Notes: a model not told the origin generated them from the sequence alone. Positions 36,803-45,444 are shown, counted from the first letter of the stretch. The stretch is 64,000 nt of DNA from Arthrobacter sp. StoSoilA2 (GCF_019977195.1 NZ_AP024643.1:3534001-3598000), one strand, 5' to 3'. Numbers and translations: made by a program.

Positions 36803-37870
36803 CTAGAGCGAAACCCCAATCAGCAACGGTTCAGGGTGCAGCTCAATGCCGAAGCGATTCACGACGCCGGCACGCACTTCGCGCGCGATAGCCACCATGT
36901 CCGACGCCGAGGCCGAGCCGCGGTTGGTGATCGCCAAGGTGTGCTTGGTGGACAGGGATGCCCTGCCACCGGACACGCTGGTTGCATCGAGTCCGAAACC
37001 CTTGCCGAATCCCGCGTGATCGATGAGCCAGGCAGCGGAAAGTTTTACCAGTCCGTCTTCACCTGCCGGGTACTTCGGCGCGTTTTCCGGCAACCCGGCG
37101 GCGCGTTCGGCAGGGATGATCGGGTTGGTGAAGAACGAGCCCGTGGAGTAAGTGTCCCGGTCTGCGGCGTCCAAGACCATGCCTTTGGACGCGCGGAGCC
37201 GGAGGACTTCCCGGCGGACATCGTTGGAGTAGGCACGTTTGCCGGCTTCCACGCCCAGCACACGGGCGAGTTCACCGTACCGGATGGGGGCGCTCATTCG
37301 CCCCAGCGCCAATTGGAATTCAACAGTCAGCACCACGTAGCGCGGCGAACCTTCCACCGTGGTCTGCTTCAGGATGGAATCGCGGTAACCAAACTTGAGT
37401 TCTGAGTTGGTGAACGTCTGAACTGCGTTGCGTTCCCGGTCCCAGGTCCGCACGGCGGCGATGGTTTGTGAGACATCCGCCCCATACGCGCCAACGTTCT
37501 GTACCGGCGTGGCACCTGTGGCCCCCGGGATGCCGGACAGGGCCTCAAGGCCGGACCAAGCATGCAGGACCGAGTACTCCACCAACGCGTCCCAATTATG
37601 GCCGGCCTGAACCACCACGGACACACCGCCGCAGCTGTCTTCCGAGTCCACGGTGAAGCCCTCGGACGCTATCTTCAGGACCGTGCCCGGGTAGCCTTCG
37701 TCCGAGATCAGCAGGTTGGAACCCCCGCCAATGATGAGGAGTTTCTCCCCCGCAGCGTCAGCCGACCGCACGGCGTCGATGATTTCAGCCTCAGTGCGGG
37801 CCTCTACATAGTTTCCTGCCGGGCCGCCGACGGCAGCCGTGGTCAGGTCGGAAAGCAGCGTCTGGGTCAC
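36803..37870 (-). CDS. murB: UDP-N-acetylenolpyruvoylglucosamine reductase
   Basis: A 355-residue FAD enzyme of cytoplasmic peptidoglycan precursor synthesis that reduces UDP-GlcNAc-enolpyruvate to UDP-MurNAc. The FAD-binding motif LLIIGGGSNLLISDEG, the loop LSGIPGATGATPVQNVGAYG and the catalytic serine in GSFFTNP are present, and the ending VNRFGIELHPE is typical of type I MurB. The GTG start lies six bases after a TAGGCT -10 element. Confidence 0.95.
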   Translation of the reverse strand: MTQTLLSDLTTAAVGGPAGNYVEARTEAEIIDAVRSADAAGEKLLIIGGGSNLLISDEGYPGTVLKIASEGFTVDSEDSCGGVSVVVQAGHNWDALVEYSVLHAWSGLEALSGIPGATGATPVQNVGAYGADVSQTIAAVRTWDRERNAVQTFTNSELKFGYRDSILKQTTVEGSPRYVVLTVEFQLALGRMSAPIRYGELARVLGVEAGKRAYSNDVRREVLRLRASKGMVLDAADRDTYSTGSFFTNPIIPAERAAGLPENAPKYPAGEDGLVKLSAAWLIDHAGFGKGFGLDATSVSGGRASLSTKHTLAITNRGSASASDMVAIAREVRAGVVNRFGIELHPEPLLIGVSL

Positions 37871-37876
37871 CCATCA

Positions 37877-37882
37877 AGCCTA
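37877..37882 (-). promoter_or_regulatory. -10 element of murB (leaderless)
   Basis: TAGGCT on the minus strand, six bases before the murB GTG. Confidence 0.55.
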
Positions 37883-37907
37883 ACGGGGATTGAAGTGCTC
37901 ACATGAT

Positions 37908-38345
37908 TTAAGAGACCTTCACCACTGCTTGGGACTTCATGAGGACCTTCTGTCCGGCGGCTACAACGGTGAGGTCGATGCGCACGGTGCCTGCCTCGGC
38001 GTCGAGGGCTCCCACTACCCCGGTGACATCGATAACTGCACCGGCCTCGTCCGTTCCGGTGGTGTCAGCCACCAGGACGGGCTTGGTGAAGCGCGTCTGG
38101 TAATCAACGACGGCGGCGGGGTCCCCGGCCCAGTCGCTGACAAGCTGCACAGCCGAGCCCATGGTGAACATGCCGTGGGCTATCACGCCGGGCAGCTCAA
38201 CGGAGGTGGCAAATGCTTCGTTCCAGTGGATCGGGTTAAAGTCCCCCGAAGCGCCGGCGTACTTGACCAGGTCCTGGCGGGTGACCTCAATGCTGCGTGT
38301 GCCAATTTCCTGGCCGACCGTCAGTTCTTCAAATTTTGGGCTCAT
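37908..38345 (-). CDS. MaoC-type hydratase/dehydratase (HadB-like)
   Basis: A 145-residue hot-dog-fold protein with the catalytic Asp-His pair in YAGASGDFNPIHWNEAFA and VIAHGMFTMG. It resembles HadB, the catalytic half of the FAS-II 3-hydroxyacyl-ACP dehydratase of mycobacteria. It starts two bases after the stop of its partner, so they form an operon and probably a heterodimer. murB follows with its own promoter. Confidence 0.88.
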   Translation of the reverse strand: MSPKFEELTVGQEIGTRSIEVTRQDLVKYAGASGDFNPIHWNEAFATSVELPGVIAHGMFTMGSAVQLVSDWAGDPAAVVDYQTRFTKPVLVADTTGTDEAGAVIDVTGVVGALDAEAGTVRIDLTVVAAGQKVLMKSQAVVKVS

Positions 38346-38347
38346 GG

Positions 38348-38809
38348 TTACTGTCCCTCTCCGCGTACCAGGATGGACGAGGTGGTGGTGGCTACTTTTT
38401 CACGGTCATCGTTGCCGCCGAGGGCGAAAATCTCAGAACGCGTTGTGATCATCGCGCCGCCGCCCATGGCACGCACTCCATCAACATGCAGTTCAGCCAC
38501 GAGGCGGTCCCCGGCCACAATGGCGCGGTGATGCGTAAAGCGCTGGTCCGCGTGGACCACGCGGGAGAAGTCGATGCCGGACTCGGGGTCCTCCACAAGC
38601 TGGGCGTCGGCGCGCTGGGCAACAATGATGGCAAACGTGGGCGGGGCTACAAGATCGCTGTGCCCCATGGCCCGTGCAGTCTCAACGTCAAAGTGCGCAG
38701 GATTGCTGGCCTTCACGGCCTTCGCAAATTCGCGGATCTTCTCGCGGCCGACGTCATAAACTTCTGCGGCAGGGTAGCTTCGGCCCTGCAGGTCCGGATT
38801 GATACTCAT
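38348..38809 (-). CDS. MaoC-like dehydratase subunit (HadA-like)
   Basis: A 153-residue hot-dog-fold protein of the FAS1-like/N-terminal MaoC group. The segment GREKIREFAKAVKASNPAHF, the VAPPTFAIIV motif and HADQRFTHHRAIVAGD match HadA-type non-catalytic subunits. The start MSINPDLQGR is preceded by a TAGGGT -10 element six bases before the ATG. Its partner is the HadB-like gene. The lineage is not expected to make mycolic acids, so a general fatty-acid role is more likely. Confidence 0.87.
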   Translation of the reverse strand: MSINPDLQGRSYPAAEVYDVGREKIREFAKAVKASNPAHFDVETARAMGHSDLVAPPTFAIIVAQRADAQLVEDPESGIDFSRVVHADQRFTHHRAIVAGDRLVAELHVDGVRAMGGGAMITTRSEIFALGGNDDREKVATTTSSILVRGEGQ

Positions 38810-38815
38810 GGTCCA

Positions 38816-38821
38816 ACCCTA
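38816..38821 (-). promoter_or_regulatory. -10 element of the HadA-like gene (leaderless)
   Basis: TAGGGT on the minus strand, six bases before the ATG at 38809. Confidence 0.55.
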
Positions 38822-38852
38822 TCGGGCCGCGGACCCCCGGGTGGTGTTACGA

Positions 38853-39077
38853 CTACTTCTTGTAGCTCTTGCGGATCTTCTGGCCGCGGACTACGAGCCC
38901 TGTGACGTGGAGCAGCAGCCCGACACCGATCACGGGCAGTGATGCAATGGCCAGTCCCTGGTTGCCGGTCGTGTTCCCGGCAATGGAAAGGATGAGTCCG
39001 ACGGCGATGAGCCCCATGGCGCTGAAAACCAGCGTTTTGTAGGCGGTGGACGAGGTGGCCCAGAATTCGTTCAGCAC
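38853..39077 (-). CDS. Small membrane protein, DUF3188-like
   Basis: A 74-residue protein with two hydrophobic helices (about residues 14-34 and 41-62) and a strongly basic C-terminus (RGQKIRKSYKK). It resembles DUF3188 proteins by size and layout, a tentative match. It starts at GTG, six bases after a TAGACT -10 element. Confidence 0.72.
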   Translation of the reverse strand: MLNEFWATSSTAYKTLVFSAMGLIAVGLILSIAGNTTGNQGLAIASLPVIGVGLLLHVTGLVVRGQKIRKSYKK

Positions 39078-39083
39078 CGTCCA

Positions 39084-39089
39084 AGTCTA
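39084..39089 (-). promoter_or_regulatory. -10 element of the DUF3188-like gene (leaderless)
   Basis: TAGACT on the minus strand, six bases before the GTG at 39077. Confidence 0.6.
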
Positions 39090-39162
39090 CCGGTGCCCGT
39101 TGCGAGGCCAGCTCTGCGCCCCAAAACCCACAAATAACACGCAGACCAGGCCCCACAAGGGG

Positions 39163-40083
39163 TTAGAACAAAGAATCCTGCAGCGCGGGGATTTCCGTGA
39201 TGTGGGGGCCGAACTCGATCTTGCGTCCCTTCAAGGCACCCAGGTCTGCCACGAAACTTCCCTGAACCAGGTTCCCGGAAGCATCAGGCAGACCGGCCAA
39301 GGCTATGGCACCGGAAAGTGAGTGGATCCGAAAACCATGCCCGCCGCCGTCGAACGCTGCCGGGTAGGGGTGGCGCGACGAACCGGCGGCACGAACGGTG
39401 CAGAGCCGGTCAGCCAATGCCGGCCGCTCCCACTCTTCCTCCACAACGGCGAAGCCGGTCATGGCAAGTCCGCCCAGCAAGGCGCGCACCTGCGCGGCAT
39501 GCCGGCGATTGATGGCAACAAGCTCGACGTCGGGACGCGGCTCAACAAGCGACGCCGCCTTGGCAGCGGAACGGACCTGCTGGACGAGTCCAAGCTCGCG
39601 GGTCACGAGATCCTCAAGCACTCGAACAACCCGGCCGTCCTCGGCAAGGGCAACATAGGCAGCCTGCACGGCACCCTGCTCGGCCAACCGGTTCCACTTG
39701 CGCGGGGCTGAGGCAGTCCCGATCTTGGTTGCCCCATTGGCGAACGTTGCAACGTACAGCCAGTGTGGCTGCATGAGATAAGCGCGAAGACCGGCGGGCA
39801 CAGAGCTGCCTCGGTGGAAATCATGCATGAGCCGGGAATCGTCCCGGGCAAAGCAGGCCCCGCACTGCTTCCCACGCTCGGCTGGGGAACCGCTGCGGCA
39901 AGGAACATGCGTGCGGTTGCCCGGCCCGTGGACCTTGGTATGGCCAAGGCACCACATCCCTGGCATGACGCGCAGGCCCAGGGTTGAACCCGGGGCCAGC
40001 GCAACGTCGGCGAACTCCCCGTCGGGCTGCAATAACCTCAAAGCCGGTGAGGAAGAGTCCCAAGCTATGCCGTGGACCAGCAT
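39163..40083 (-). CDS. DUF2797-like protein with GIY-YIG-like core
   Basis: A 306-residue protein. A Cys/His-rich region (MWCLGHTKVHG, then CGACFARDDSR) that could bind zinc precedes a GIY-YIG-like segment (LYVATFANGATKIGTASAPR). This layout matches DUF2797, whose function is unknown. A longer open reading to 40287 runs into the CitE-like gene; the ATG at 40083 lies two bases after that gene's stop. The two are therefore cotranscribed. Confidence 0.82.
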   Translation of the reverse strand: MLVHGIAWDSSSPALRLLQPDGEFADVALAPGSTLGLRVMPGMWCLGHTKVHGPGNRTHVPCRSGSPAERGKQCGACFARDDSRLMHDFHRGSSVPAGLRAYLMQPHWLYVATFANGATKIGTASAPRKWNRLAEQGAVQAAYVALAEDGRVVRVLEDLVTRELGLVQQVRSAAKAASLVEPRPDVELVAINRRHAAQVRALLGGLAMTGFAVVEEEWERPALADRLCTVRAAGSSRHPYPAAFDGGGHGFRIHSLSGAIALAGLPDASGNLVQGSFVADLGALKGRKIEFGPHITEIPALQDSLF

Positions 40084-40085
40084 GG

Positions 40086-40949
40086 CTACAGGGAGGGCTG
40101 AACCCCGAAGGCAACTGCGAGCTTCATGATCTTCTCGGCCCGGCCAAGGCGTGGAAGGTCCGAACCGTCCCGGATCACCCTGCCGTTGGCCTCGAAGTCG
40201 CTCATGAAGTCGGTAGCCCAGGCAACGTCCGACGGAGTGGGGCTGATGACCTCGTTGATCACGGTGGTCTGGTCGATTGCCAGGCACAGCTTGCCGGTCA
40301 TGCCCATGGTCACAGTGATGCCGGTCTGCTCGCGCAGGATGGGGTGGTTGGTGCCGACCGTGGGGCCATCAATGGGGCCGGGCAGGTTGCCGACACGGCT
40401 GGCAACGACGAGCTTGGCGCGCGGGTAGGCCATGGCCTCGGGGGTGGCGGCCATGCCGGTGTCGCGGCGGAAGTCACCTGAACCGAACGCCAGGCGGAAC
40501 GCGCCCTGGGCGCGGGCAATGTGGTTGGCTTCCTCGATGCCGAGGGCGGACTCAACCAGTGCAATCACGGGGGTCTTGCCGTCCATGCGGTGGTAGGACT
40601 CCGTAACCTGGTCCGCGGACTCGGTCTTGGCGAGCATCACTCCGAGCAGGCCCGGGGTGCCGCGGAGGCCGGCGAGGTCGTCTGCCCAAAAGGGGCTGGT
40701 GGCGTCATTGATGCGAACCCAGGCCTGACCGCCGGACCTCAGCCAGTTCACGACATTCTCGCGGGCCGTGTCCTTCTGGGATGGGTCAACAGCGTCTTCG
40801 ATGTCCAGGATGATGGCGTCTGCCCGTGAACCCGCGGATTCGTCAAAAAGTTCCGTCTTCATGGCGTTCACAAGGAGCCAGGAGCGGGCGATATCGGCGG
40901 GAATATTGCGGGTAGGCCGAATGGATTCGGCGGCGATGCTAGACGTCAT
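40086..40949 (-). CDS. CitE-like HpcH/HpaI aldolase/citrate lyase beta family protein
   Basis: A 287-residue TIM-barrel lyase. The magnesium-binding and CoA-ester motifs are visible (ADAIILDIEDAVDPSQK, VIALVESALGIEEA, LAFGSGDFRRD). It is not beside citF or citD, so it is a stand-alone enzyme, perhaps a malyl- or citramalyl-CoA lyase. The ATG at 40949 is chosen because TACGGT lies six bases upstream; a longer frame to 41012 is unlikely. Confidence 0.88.
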   Translation of the reverse strand: MTSSIAAESIRPTRNIPADIARSWLLVNAMKTELFDESAGSRADAIILDIEDAVDPSQKDTARENVVNWLRSGGQAWVRINDATSPFWADDLAGLRGTPGLLGVMLAKTESADQVTESYHRMDGKTPVIALVESALGIEEANHIARAQGAFRLAFGSGDFRRDTGMAATPEAMAYPRAKLVVASRVGNLPGPIDGPTVGTNHPILREQTGITVTMGMTGKLCLAIDQTTVINEVISPTPSDVAWATDFMSDFEANGRVIRDGSDLPRLGRAEKIMKLAVAFGVQPSL

Positions 40950-40955
40950 GTATCT

Positions 40956-40961
40956 ACCGTA
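40956..40961 (-). promoter_or_regulatory. -10 element of the CitE-like gene (leaderless)
   Basis: TACGGT on the minus strand, six bases before the ATG at 40949. Confidence 0.45.
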
Positions 40962-41431
40962 TCCGGCAAGCGGCCCGGAGGGCGAAGAAATCTGCCCGGT
41001 TGTGAGGATCAATACGAACTAAAGCCCTTATGACTGTGCCCTCCCCCAGTATGACTGTCCGACGGCGGCACGCGGCTTTCGTTTCCAGCGCACCCGCGCG
41101 GTGGGTCATTGAACTCACGCGGTGGGTCATTGAACTCAAGAGCGTCGTCATTGGGCTCAGCAGTGTCGTCATTCGGCTCAACAAGCACTTCATCCGGCTC
41201 AGCACACTCTTCATCCGGCTCAACGCTGCGACTTTGTGTCCGTCGATTGCATTTCATGGCTTCGCGTTGCGCCCGGTTGCCCGCTGTTTCAGAGCGTTTC
41301 CCGCGGTTTCCCGCGGTTTCCCACTATGAACACCCCGCTTTCCACGGGCCACACGGATGGGCTTACATCGTTCCCAAGCCGGTGAACATACGGCTCCCCA
41401 ACCGAAACACAATCACTCGAAAGTAGCTCCC
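40962..41431. other. Divergent intergenic region with repeats
   Basis: This 470-base region between the CitE-like gene and the ABC operon holds the 21-base tandem repeat described below, a short TTTCCCGCGG repeat near 41300 and presumably the ABC-operon promoter, which I could not place. I see no convincing gene, although both strands are open across the repeat. Confidence 0.6.
41107..41232. repeat. 21-bp tandem repeat, six copies
   Basis: Units start at 41107, 41128, 41149, 41170, 41191 and 41212, exactly 21 bases apart. Each begins CATTGAACTCA, CATTGGGCTCA or CATCCGGCTCA, and the copies change gradually along the array. Because the period is a multiple of three, heptad-like peptides (EPDE/EPND on the minus strand) are open on both strands. 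Confidence 0.93.
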
Positions 41432-42502
41432 ATGAAACTGCACTTGCCCCTGCTGAGCGTCGCGGCCGCCGTCGTACTAGCGCTGACGGTGTCCGGCTGC
41501 GGCGGTGCAGCCGAAGCCGGACAAGCCAACCAACCCGGCAACGAGGTCAAGGAACTCCGCTACCAAGGCTCGGCCAACAACGTGACCTTCCCTGAGCTTG
41601 CTGCAGACCTCGGATACCTGGGCGATCTGAAGCTGAACTGGGTGGGCAACACCACCAGCGGCCCGCAGGACATCCAGTCCGCGGCTACCAACCAGACGGA
41701 CTTCGGGGGCGCATTCTCCGGAGCCGTGGTGAAGCTCATCGAAGCGGGCGCCCCCGTGAAGGCCGTGGTCAATTACTACGGCTCGGACGAGAAGACCTTC
41801 AACGGCTATTACGTGAAGGCGGACAGCTCCATCAAGGGACCCCGTGACCTGATTGGCAAGAAGATCGCAGTCAACACACTGGGCGCACACCACGAGGCGG
41901 TCATCAATACGTACCTGACGCAGAACGGTCTCAGCCCGGACGAGATCAAGCAGGTCCAGCTCGTCCCCTTGGCGCCGAACGATACGGAGGAAGCCATCCG
42001 CCGAGGCCAGGTGGACGCGGGCACCCTTGGCGGAGTGCTGCAGGACAGGGCCGTTGAGGCCGGCGGACTACGTTCACTGTTCAGCGATGTGCAGTTGTTC
42101 GGCAACTTTGCAGGCGGCCAGATCGTGCTCCGGAACGACTTCATCGAAAAGAACCCAAACACCACCCGCACGTTCACTACCGGCGTTGCCAAAGCCATCA
42201 AATGGGCAGCGGAAACACCGCGCGACGAAGTCATTGCCCGCTTCACCAAGATCATCGAAAACCGCGGACGCAATGAGAGCACGGCCAACCTGAAGTTCTG
42301 GAAGAGCCCTGGGGTTCCGGACAGCGGTGTGATCAAGGACGAGGACTTTACCCGCTGGGAGGCGTGGCTGAACTCTGCCGGGATCGTGAAGGACAAGCTC
42401 ACGCCGTCCAAGTACTACACCAACGAATTCAACGATCTCGCCGGTGCCACGAACGGCACAGCTACTGACGCAGCCAAGACTGACGCAGCCAGGAAGGGAT
42501 AG
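41432..42502 (+). CDS. ABC transporter substrate-binding lipoprotein (sulfonate/taurine type)
   Basis: A 356-residue periplasmic-type binding protein of the SsuA/NMT1 family. A signal peptide with lipobox LTVSGCGG anchors it to the outer face of the membrane. Family segments are PELAADLGYLGDLKLNWVG, DFGGAFSGAVVKLIEAG and DLIGKKIAVNTLGAHHEAVI. With the linked ATPase, permease and TauD, an organosulfonate substrate is the best guess. I start at ATG 41432; upstream codons run into repeat-rich sequence. Confidence 0.9.
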   Translation: MKLHLPLLSVAAAVVLALTVSGCGGAAEAGQANQPGNEVKELRYQGSANNVTFPELAADLGYLGDLKLNWVGNTTSGPQDIQSAATNQTDFGGAFSGAVVKLIEAGAPVKAVVNYYGSDEKTFNGYYVKADSSIKGPRDLIGKKIAVNTLGAHHEAVINTYLTQNGLSPDEIKQVQLVPLAPNDTEEAIRRGQVDAGTLGGVLQDRAVEAGGLRSLFSDVQLFGNFAGGQIVLRNDFIEKNPNTTRTFTTGVAKAIKWAAETPRDEVIARFTKIIENRGRNESTANLKFWKSPGVPDSGVIKDEDFTRWEAWLNSAGIVKDKLTPSKYYTNEFNDLAGATNGTATDAAKTDAARKG

Positions 42503-42504
42503 CC

Positions 42505-43413
42505 ATGACAGCCAAAATCAGCCTCCGCAACGTGACCAAGCAATTCACGGTCCGGGCTACGAAGTCCACTGCCGCAACGACGCTCACGGCCATCGATTCG
42601 CTGAGCCTGGACGTGCGCGACGGTGAGTTCCTCACCTTGGTTGGGCCAAGCGGTTCCGGTAAGACCACGCTGCTGGACTTGCTCGCGGGTCTCTCAACGC
42701 CCACGTCCGGGGAGGTTCTCGTTGACGGCAAGCCCGTGACGGGTCCCGGCAAGGACCGCGCTGTGGTGTTCCAGCAGTACGCACTGTTCCCTTGGCGGAC
42801 AGCTTCGGCCAACGTGTCCATCGGCCTGGAAGGACCAGGGCCGGACGGCAGGAAATTGAACCGGCGCGAACGGGCAGCCAAGGCCAGGGAGTACTTGTCA
42901 CTCGTCGGGCTGGCCGGGTTCGAGGACCGCTATCCCCATGAGCTCTCCGGGGGCATGAAGCAACGGGTCGCGATTGCCCGCAGCCTGGCTTACGAGCCCG
43001 ACGTCCTGCTGATGGACGAGCCTTTCGCGGCATTGGACGCCCAAACCCGCGAGCAGTTGCAGGACGAACTGCTGCGCATCTGGAAGGCCACCGGCAAGAC
43101 CATCGTGTTCATCACGCACGGCATTGACGAGGCCGTCTACCTCGGCGGGCGCGTGGCAGTTCTGAGCGCCCGTCCCGGCCGGCTGAAGGAAATTGTGGAC
43201 ATCAACATCCCCGATCGCGACGGGGAGGACGACATCCGCTCCCACCCGGCGTTCGTCGAGCACCGGCACGAGGTATGGACGCTCCTGCACGATGAGGTCC
43301 GTCGCGCGCAGGATGCCGGGCACCGGAAGATCCTCCCGGACGGAAGCGCACCGGATGAACCGTCAACCCTGACCAAAGAGGGAACCGCCACCAATGAAAG
43401 GACTGCGGCCTGA
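42505..43413 (+). CDS. ABC transporter ATP-binding protein (SsuB/TauB-like)
   Basis: A 302-residue ATPase powering the importer. Walker A is VGPSGSGKTT, the Q-loop is VVFQQYALFPW, the signature is LSGGMKQRVAIARSL, Walker B is VLLMDEPFAALD and the switch histidine is in VFITHGIDEA. It starts two bases after the binding protein. Its stop overlaps the permease start (TGATG). Confidence 0.95.
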   Translation: MTAKISLRNVTKQFTVRATKSTAATTLTAIDSLSLDVRDGEFLTLVGPSGSGKTTLLDLLAGLSTPTSGEVLVDGKPVTGPGKDRAVVFQQYALFPWRTASANVSIGLEGPGPDGRKLNRRERAAKAREYLSLVGLAGFEDRYPHELSGGMKQRVAIARSLAYEPDVLLMDEPFAALDAQTREQLQDELLRIWKATGKTIVFITHGIDEAVYLGGRVAVLSARPGRLKEIVDINIPDRDGEDDIRSHPAFVEHRHEVWTLLHDEVRRAQDAGHRKILPDGSAPDEPSTLTKEGTATNERTAA

Positions 43414-44357
43414 TGAGCACCACATTGACGCAGACAGAAACCGCGGCGGCAGCGCGCAAGGCAAGCATCACCACCGAGTCGGGCAACGCCGTCGGACCTT
43501 CCGGTACTGCGGCCGCACCCGCCCGGGACGGTATCGCGCAACGTTCGACGCCGGTCCTCGCCACCGTGCGCAGGGTTACGGCAGCAGCCGGTTCAGGCGT
43601 GTGGAAGTCCGCCGGCATCCTTGCCTTCCTGGCGCTGTGGGAATTTGGCCCGACGTATCTGGCCAGCCCGTCCACCAGGGTATTCCTGCCACCGTTGCAC
43701 GACGTTCTGTTGGCATGGGGCAAGCTCTTTGAAGCCGGCACCATCCAAGGCCACATCGCGGCCAGCCTCACCAGGTCTGTCACCGGTTTCGGCGCGGCCC
43801 TCGTTGGAGGCGTGTTGCTGGGACTCCTGATCGCCTGGTACGGACGGCTCAACGCAGTCCTCAACCCCTTGCTGGAGCTCTTCCGCAACACGGCGGCATT
43901 GGCCCTGCTGCCTGTGTTCACTCTGCTGCTGGGAATCGGCGAGGAATCCAAGATCAGCATCGTGGCTTACGCGGCCTTCTTCCCGGTGCTACTGAACACG
44001 ATCGCCGGAGTGAAAACCGTGGATCCGTTGCTCATACGGGCTGCGCGATCGCTGGGACTGAACAGTTTCCGACTCTTCCAGAAAGTCATCCTGCCATCCG
44101 CCGTACCCACGATCTTCACTGGTATCCGGATGGCCGGCACTGCGTCAATCCTGGTGCTGATTGCCGCCGAAATGGTCGGCGCCAAGGCCGGACTTGGCTA
44201 CTTGATCGTGAACGCGCAGAGCAGCTTCCTGATCCCTGATATGTACGCGGGCATCCTGACAGTCTCGCTGCTGGGCCTTGGCGTGAACTTCCTGCTGGTC
44301 GCCCTGGAACGCCACTTCTCCCGCTGGCGGACGGCAGTAGGCGCGGACGCCCCCTGA
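43413..44357 (+). CDS. ABC transporter permease (SsuC/TauC-like)
   Basis: A 314-residue inner-membrane permease with about six helices after a polar N-terminus of some 60 residues. The EAA-like cytoplasmic loop is AARSLGLNSFRLFQKVILPSAVPTIF cut into RSLGLNSFRLFQKVILPSA. It is translationally coupled to the ATPase gene and completes the importer. Confidence 0.93.
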   Translation: MSTTLTQTETAAAARKASITTESGNAVGPSGTAAAPARDGIAQRSTPVLATVRRVTAAAGSGVWKSAGILAFLALWEFGPTYLASPSTRVFLPPLHDVLLAWGKLFEAGTIQGHIAASLTRSVTGFGAALVGGVLLGLLIAWYGRLNAVLNPLLELFRNTAALALLPVFTLLLGIGEESKISIVAYAAFFPVLLNTIAGVKTVDPLLIRAARSLGLNSFRLFQKVILPSAVPTIFTGIRMAGTASILVLIAAEMVGAKAGLGYLIVNAQSSFLIPDMYAGILTVSLLGLGVNFLLVALERHFSRWRTAVGADAP

Positions 44358-44409
44358 AAACCACCCCCGTGGCACCCGCCACAACCCATCACAAAGTAAG
44401 GAAAGAACA

Positions 44410-45342
44410 ATGACCCTCATTACCGAAACCAAGCTTGAATTTGCCAAGCTGGGCTCCCGCATCGGCGCGGAAATCCGGGGACTCGATATCAGTGGAGACC
44501 TCAGCGAGGACACGATCGCCCAGATCCGGGGCGCGTTGAACGAGCACAAGGCCCTGGTATTCCGGGAGGCCAACATCCTCACCGACGAAGCCCAGGTGAA
44601 GTTCGCCAGCCATTTCGGACCGCTTACCAAGGCACATCCCACGGTTGCGTCCGTGGAAGGTGAAGAAAACGTCTTGCCGGTGGACAGTGAGAACGGCTCC
44701 GCGAATAACTGGCACACGGACGTTACTTTCGTGGTCAATCCGCCGCAGGCCTCCACACTGCGGAGCATCGACCTGCCTGCCTATGGCGGGGAGACGCTCA
44801 TCGCTTCCTCCGCTGGCGCTTACCAGGACCTGCCGGAGGAACTGCGCAACTTCGCGGACACCCTCTGGGCCATCCACACCAACGATTACGACTACTCCGT
44901 GCCCAAGAACCTTGAGCACCAGAATGCCGAGGAGCGCCGCAAGGAGTTCACCCGCCTGAAGTTCGAAACCGCCCACCCCGTGGTGCGGGTCCACCCGTTG
45001 ACCGGCGAGCGCGGATTGTTCATTGGGGGCTTCGCGCAGCGGCTTCGGATCGTGGGCTTGTCCAACACAGAATCCCGGGACATCATCAGGCTCCTGCAGG
45101 CTTATGTGACGCGCCCGGAGAACGTGGTCCGGGTGAATTGGGAGCCCAACCAGGTTGTCTTGTTCGACAACCGGATCACCCAGCACTACGCCCCGGACAA
45201 CTACGACGGACAGCCGCGCAAGCTCAATCGCGTCACCATTGCCGGCGACATTCCCGTGAGCATCGACGGCAAGGCAAGCCAGGCCATCCAGGGTGATTCA
45301 AGCACCTACTCGGTGGTGGCCCCGGTCGCTCGCGTTTCGTAG
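44410..45342 (+). CDS. tauD: Alpha-ketoglutarate-dependent taurine/sulfonate dioxygenase
   Basis: A 310-residue Fe(II)/2-oxoglutarate enzyme that hydroxylates an alkylsulfonate so that sulfite is released. The iron ligands are His102 and Asp104 (NNWHTDVTF) and His259 (RITQHYAPDNY); the 2-oxoglutarate arginine is in RKLNRVTI. The ribosome site is AAGGAAAG. Linked to a sulfonate-type importer, it indicates use of organosulfur compounds; other related acids are possible. Confidence 0.92.
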   Translation: MTLITETKLEFAKLGSRIGAEIRGLDISGDLSEDTIAQIRGALNEHKALVFREANILTDEAQVKFASHFGPLTKAHPTVASVEGEENVLPVDSENGSANNWHTDVTFVVNPPQASTLRSIDLPAYGGETLIASSAGAYQDLPEELRNFADTLWAIHTNDYDYSVPKNLEHQNAEERRKEFTRLKFETAHPVVRVHPLTGERGLFIGGFAQRLRIVGLSNTESRDIIRLLQAYVTRPENVVRVNWEPNQVVLFDNRITQHYAPDNYDGQPRKLNRVTIAGDIPVSIDGKASQAIQGDSSTYSVVAPVARVS

Positions 45343-45367
45343 GGGCCCGTATGTGTTGCTGTTGTAG

Positions 45368-45433
45368 CCCATCTGAGTCGCAGTTAAGCGCGTTTTGAGA
45401 CGTCATAACGCGCACAACTGCGACTCAGTTGGG
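45368..45433. repeat. Inverted repeat between tauD and the aldo-keto reductase
   Basis: CCCATCTGAGTCGCAGTT (45368-45385) faces AACTGCGACTCAGTTGGG (45416-45433). The central 13 bases CTGAGTCGCAGTT are a perfect match and the outer CCCA/TGGG also pairs. Two more copies of GCGCGTTTT-type words lie in the loop and just outside. It separates two convergent genes and may terminate both or be an extragenic repeat. Confidence 0.75.
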
Positions 45434-45444
45434 TAAAACGCGCT

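Noticed and set aside
39163..40287. Longer version of the DUF2797-like gene
   Set aside because: The extra N-terminal stretch lies inside the CitE-like gene and is low-complexity; ATG 40083 right after the CitE stop is better.
41009..41329. Overlapping short frames on both strands across the 21-base repeat
   Set aside because: Openness follows from a repeat period divisible by three; neither frame has a ribosome site or a properly spaced -10 element.
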